The notes under the pieces were generated by a model. That model had not been told where the DNA came from. It was given only the letters and a program-made list of their open reading frames with translations, and searched no databases. Below, piece after piece: positions 7,220 through 9,920 of a stretch of 9,920 nucleotides of DNA. The stretch spans positions 1-9,920 of the forward strand of contig JAZNIV010000041.1 in NCBI GenBank assembly GCA_045577675.1. The letters run 5' to 3'. This DNA comes from UBA1738 sp045577675 (GTDB lineage: Bacteria; Bacillota; Clostridia; UBA1381). Each line of letters starts with the position of its first letter. Position 1 is the stretch's first letter. The position numbers and the translations under genes are program-made.

Positions 7220-7261
7220 AAATACAAAAAAGTAACTGTTTTGTGATGAAACAGTTACTTT
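7220..7261 (-). terminator. Rho-independent terminator of the 2-oxoacid oxidoreductase operon
   Basis: Thirteen-base arms (AAAGTAACTGTTT at 7229-7241 and AAACAGTTACTTT at 7249-7261) pair perfectly around a 7-base loop. On the minus strand the stem runs into a T-rich tract (TTTTTTGTATTT, counting the end of the stem). It lies 33 bases past the stop of the gamma-subunit gene and about 25 bases upstream of the glycosidase promoter, so it insulates the two units. Confidence 0.85.
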
Positions 7262-7294
7262 GATAATTATTTTGTTGCGACCTGAAGCTTCTCC

Positions 7295-7828
7295 TTACAA
7301 ATCGTATCCGGCTTTAATAGCTTTTAAGTTAATCTCAATCATATCAGCTTTTCTTGCAGGAATAACCTTTTTAAGACCAGTTTCAATGTTCTCAAAGCTT
7401 ACAGCACCGGTTTCTTTAATTATTTTTCCTAAAAGTACCATATTCGCAAGAGTAGGAGCGCCGATGTCAGCAGCCATTTTTGTTGCCGGAACATAAAATG
7501 CCTCAACATCTTCTCTTTCAACCTTTCTTGCAATCAATGTTGAATCAACAAAAATCTTTGCACCTGGAACGGCTGCAGCTTCGTATTTATCAAGTGAAGG
7601 TAAATTCATAACAGCCAAAACGTTTGGAGTAGAAACAATCGGTGAACCGACAGGACTGTCACTTAAGATTACACTACAGCTTGCAGTACCTCCACGCATT
7701 TCAGGACCGTAAGAAGGTAGCCAGCTTACCTTTTTATCTTCTGTAAGTCCCTGATAAGCAAGACATTTTCCGGCAAAAAGAATACCCTGTCCGCCAAATC
7801 CGGCAATTAAAATATTAAAAGTACTCAT
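7295..7828 (-). CDS. 2-oxoacid:ferredoxin oxidoreductase, gamma subunit
   Basis: The 177-residue gamma subunit of a four-part oxidoreductase that converts a 2-oxoacid plus CoA to acyl-CoA, CO2 and reduced ferredoxin in the cytoplasm. The glycine-rich N-terminal motif IAGFGGQGI (8-16) and SYGPEMRGGTASC (39-51) are hallmarks of the family, and the length is normal. It is the last gene of the operon: its ATG follows the beta-subunit TAA by one base, with AAGGAGG 9 bases upstream inside the beta gene, so translation is tightly coupled. The strong hairpin terminator lies just beyond. By itself this subunit does not reveal whether the substrate is a branched-chain 2-oxoacid, 2-oxoglutarate or pyruvate. 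Confidence 0.96.
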   Translation of the reverse strand: MSTFNILIAGFGGQGILFAGKCLAYQGLTEDKKVSWLPSYGPEMRGGTASCSVILSDSPVGSPIVSTPNVLAVMNLPSLDKYEAAAVPGAKIFVDSTLIARKVEREDVEAFYVPATKMAADIGAPTLANMVLLGKIIKETGAVSFENIETGLKKVIPARKADMIEINLKAIKAGYDL

Positions 7829-7829
7829 T

Positions 7830-8579
7830 TTATTCCGCCTCCTTGCTACTTCTATCCTTATAAACTCCTAAAGGATAATAAGGAATCATATTATCATCAA
7901 CCCATTTAAGTGCATCGCTCGGTGTCATCCCCCAGTTTGTTGGACAGGTTGAAACAACCTCAACAAGCGAGAAACCTTTACCGTTTATCTGATTTTCAAA
8001 AGCCTTTTTAATAGCAGCTTTTGCTTTCTTTATATTCTTAACATTGTTAACAGCAACACGCTCTAAATATTCAGGTCCTTCAAGCTCAGAAAGCATTTCA
8101 CAAACCTTTACAGGGAATCCGCAGTGGTTTGTATCACGACCGTAAGGAGAAGTCTGTGTAACCTGTCCCGGAAGTGATGTTGGAGCCATCTGTCCGCCTG
8201 TCATACCGTAAATCGCATTATTTACAAATATAACAGTTATGTTTTCGTTACGTGTAGCTGCGTGAACTGTTTCAGCAGTACCGATTGATGCAAGGTCGCC
8301 GTCGCCCTGATAAGTAAATACTATCTTAGAAGGGTCAGCTCTTTTTATACCTGTCGCAACAGCCGGAGCTCTTCCGTGAGCCGCCTCTACCATATCGCAA
8401 GCAAAATAGTCATATGCCATAACAGCGCAGCCAACCGGTGCAACACCAATTGTTTTGCCTTCAATTTCAAGCTCGTCAATTGCCTCAGCTACCAAACGGT
8501 GAATAATACCATGGGTACAGCCTGGGCAATAATGCAAAGGAGCGTCTGTCAGTGATTTTGGTTTATCAAATACGATCAT
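7830..8579 (-). CDS. 2-oxoacid:ferredoxin oxidoreductase, beta (thiamine pyrophosphate) subunit
   Basis: This 249-residue subunit holds the thiamine diphosphate that attacks the 2-oxoacid. GDGD (92-95) followed by NN (120-121) is the cofactor-binding signature, and YGMTGGQ (124-130) completes the pocket. CPGC (Cys18, Cys21), Cys51 and Cys212 in STCPTN match the four-cysteine pattern that binds a [4Fe-4S] cluster in this enzyme class, so electrons can pass from the cofactor through this subunit to the ferredoxin-like partner. It starts with ATG overlapping the alpha-subunit stop by one base (TAATG), with GGAGG 9 bases upstream. Family members acting on branched-chain 2-oxoacids and 2-oxoglutarate are similar, so specificity is open. 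Confidence 0.97.
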   Translation of the reverse strand: MIVFDKPKSLTDAPLHYCPGCTHGIIHRLVAEAIDELEIEGKTIGVAPVGCAVMAYDYFACDMVEAAHGRAPAVATGIKRADPSKIVFTYQGDGDLASIGTAETVHAATRNENITVIFVNNAIYGMTGGQMAPTSLPGQVTQTSPYGRDTNHCGFPVKVCEMLSELEGPEYLERVAVNNVKNIKKAKAAIKKAFENQINGKGFSLVEVVSTCPTNWGMTPSDALKWVDDNMIPYYPLGVYKDRSSKEAE

Positions 8580-9643
8580 TAGTTATTACCTCCGTTTGCT
8601 TCAATAATTTTTGCGAGAACCTCTTCCGGTGATGGAATCATTCCGCCCACTCTGTTACATAGCTCAACAGGCTTTTTACATCTGATTGCAAGCTCAATAT
8701 CTTCAACCATCTGTCCCATTGAAAGCTCAACAGAAATAAATTTATTAACTTTATCAGCTGCTGCCAAAAGTGGTTTTTTCGGGAACGGCCAAAGTGTAAT
8801 TGGTCTTATCATACCAACCTTTATTCCCTGCTTTCTTGCTTCAACAATGGCATTTTGAGAAACTCTTGCTGCAATACCGAATGCAACAACACAGATTTCG
8901 GCATCATCCATCATAAATTCTTCATACATTACTTCATTTTCTTCAATATCCTTATACTTTTCATAACGCATAAAGTTGTATTTTTCAAGCTCATCAGGCT
9001 TTAAGAAAAGTGAATTTACGATATTATGTTCACGCTTACATTCTGTTCCGGTTACTGCCCATGGCTTTTCATAGCTCGTAATTTCTGCATCATCTTTGAT
9101 TTCAACAGGTTCCATCATCTGACCCATTGTACCGTCAGCTAAAATCATTGAAGTCATTCTGTACTTATCAGCAAGGTCAAATCCCTTAATTGTAAGGTCA
9201 GCCATTTCCTGAACAGAGGACGGTGCTAAAACAATCATTCTGAAATCGCCGTGACCGCCTGCTTTTGTTGCCTGGAAATAATCAGACTGTGACGGCTGAA
9301 TACCACCAAGACCGGGGCCGCCTCTTTGAACATTAACTACAAGCGCAGGAAGGTCAGCACCGGCAAGGTATGAAAGTCCCTCACTCTTTAGTGCAATTCC
9401 CGGGCTTGATGATGATGTCATAACCCTCTTTCCTGTTGCTGAAACGCCGTAAACCATATTGATAGCGGCAATTTCACTTTCAGCCTGCAGGAATGTACCG
9501 TCAATTTTAGGCATTCTTTTTGCCATATATGCAGCAATTTCTGTCTGCGGTGTAATAGGATAACCGAAGTAATGACGGCAGCCTGCCTTAATAGCAGCTT
9601 CTGCAATTGCTTCGTTTCCCTTCATTAATACTTTATCTGCCAT
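8579..9643 (-). CDS. vorB: 2-oxoacid:ferredoxin oxidoreductase, alpha subunit (VorB type)
   Basis: This 354-residue subunit contributes the pyrimidine-binding half of the active site and the C-terminal transketolase-like domain. Motifs seen are FGYPITPQTE (26-35), which positions substrate, FLQAESEIAA (51-60), VMTSSSSPGI (74-83), QRGGPGLGGIQPSQSDYFQA (106-125) and GHGDFR (130-135). The N-terminus and this pattern match clostridial proteins named VorB (3-methyl-2-oxobutanoate dehydrogenase subunit). On that basis branched-chain 2-oxoacids from valine, leucine and isoleucine are the likely substrates, giving acyl-CoAs and reduced ferredoxin. KorA-type 2-oxoglutarate activity cannot be excluded. 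It starts 9 bases after the ferredoxin-subunit gene, with a purine-rich AGGTAGGG site upstream, and its stop overlaps the next start. Confidence 0.95.
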   Translation of the reverse strand: MADKVLMKGNEAIAEAAIKAGCRHYFGYPITPQTEIAAYMAKRMPKIDGTFLQAESEIAAINMVYGVSATGKRVMTSSSSPGIALKSEGLSYLAGADLPALVVNVQRGGPGLGGIQPSQSDYFQATKAGGHGDFRMIVLAPSSVQEMADLTIKGFDLADKYRMTSMILADGTMGQMMEPVEIKDDAEITSYEKPWAVTGTECKREHNIVNSLFLKPDELEKYNFMRYEKYKDIEENEVMYEEFMMDDAEICVVAFGIAARVSQNAIVEARKQGIKVGMIRPITLWPFPKKPLLAAADKVNKFISVELSMGQMVEDIELAIRCKKPVELCNRVGGMIPSPEEVLAKIIEANGGNN

Positions 9644-9652
9644 TTTATTTCC

Positions 9653-9859
9653 CTACCTTTCTACAGTAATTATACAATCAGGACACATTGTTGCACAGAA
9701 CGCACAGCCTATGCATTCATCCTGATTGGTTATCTCAACAGGAGAATGTCCCTTTTGATTAATTTTGTCCTTTGATAAAGTAAGAATTTTTTTAGGACAT
9801 GCTTCAACGCAAAGTCCACAGCCTTTACAAAGGTCGGTTTTAAATGTTAGTTTTGCCAT
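9653..9859 (-). CDS. 2-oxoacid:ferredoxin oxidoreductase, delta subunit (2[4Fe-4S] ferredoxin-like)
   Basis: A 68-residue ferredoxin-like protein with two full CxxCxxCxxxCP cluster motifs: Cys11, 14, 17, 21 and Cys49, 52, 55, 59. Cys62 is an extra cysteine outside the pattern. The insert between the motifs (about 28-45, ending VEITNQDEC) is typical of the delta subunit of these enzymes. It should pass electrons from the beta-subunit cluster to soluble ferredoxin. It is the first gene of the operon visible here, and AAAGGAG lies 8 bases before its ATG. Any gene further upstream is outside the window. Confidence 0.96.
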   Translation of the reverse strand: MAKLTFKTDLCKGCGLCVEACPKKILTLSKDKINQKGHSPVEITNQDECIGCAFCATMCPDCIITVER

Positions 9860-9884
9860 TAGAATCTCTCCTTTACTTAATTTT

Positions 9885-9914
9885 ATAGTATTTGTCCTGT
9901 AGTTCTATTTTAAA
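9885..9914 (-). promoter_or_regulatory. Weak candidate promoter of the oxidoreductase operon
   Basis: TTTAAA (9914-9909), an 18-base spacer and TACTAT (9890-9885) each match 4 of 6 consensus bases and lie about 25 bases before the ferredoxin-subunit start. Only 61 bases upstream of that gene are visible, so the real promoter could lie outside the window. Confidence 0.3.
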
Positions 9915-9920
9915 GACTTT

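Noticed and set aside
7281..7292. GAAGCTTC palindrome just past the gamma-subunit stop
   Set aside because: It is a short restriction-site-like palindrome with no loop or T-run. The real terminator is the 13-base stem beyond it.

Overview
The window looks like chromosomal DNA from a low-GC, probably endospore-forming Firmicute of the class Clostridia. The grounds are AT-rich codon use, strong AGGAGG-type ribosome sites, sigma-A promoters with 17-base spacers, an S-layer homology (SLH) anchored surface protein, a SpoIVFB-like intramembrane protease, and a ferredoxin-linked 2-oxoacid oxidoreductase typical of anaerobes. Species cannot be named from this alone. There is no sign of phage, transposon, CRISPR, tRNA or rRNA, and no gene-free stretch longer than about 160 bases.

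Layout. Bases 1-1714 (+ strand) hold the 3' end of ligA (NAD-dependent DNA ligase), overlapped by 4 bases by a 231-residue protein that I assign tentatively to the DUF6873 family with a guanidino-modifying-enzyme (GME) fold. This pair converges on a minus-strand gene across a GC-rich hairpin at 1781-1803 that can terminate both ways. Everything after that is on the minus strand. From left to right it is a cytoplasmic family 3 glycoside hydrolase (1830-3845), an M50/SpoIVFB-like membrane protease (4001-4828), a secreted phosphodiester glycosidase with three C-terminal SLH domains (4853-7147), and a four-gene 2-oxoacid:ferredoxin oxidoreductase operon (7295-9859, transcribed delta-alpha-beta-gamma).

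Regulation read from sequence. The hydrolase and the phosphodiester glycosidase each have a convincing sigma-A promoter (TTGAAA-17-TATAAT and TTTACA-17-TATAAT). The hydrolase promoter carries a perfect 7+7 palindrome in its spacer, overlapping the -10 box, which is a good operator candidate. The same promoter shows that the long reading frame starting at TTG 3911 is a mis-start, because that TTG is the -35 box. The protease gene follows the glycosidase by only 24 bases, but a small hairpin plus T6 lies between them. A CATACAAT element resembling a sigma-E -10 box sits just ahead of the protease, which would suit a sporulation gene.

How the genes relate. Three processes are represented: DNA repair and replication (ligA), amino-acid or 2-oxoacid fermentation (the oxidoreductase), and cell-envelope or glycan work (hydrolase, SLH glycosidase, membrane protease). 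I see no clearly new multi-gene system. The best leads are the GME-fold gene fused translationally to ligA, the surface phosphodiester glycosidase that may act on the polymer its SLH domains bind, and the promoter architecture of the protease and hydrolase genes.
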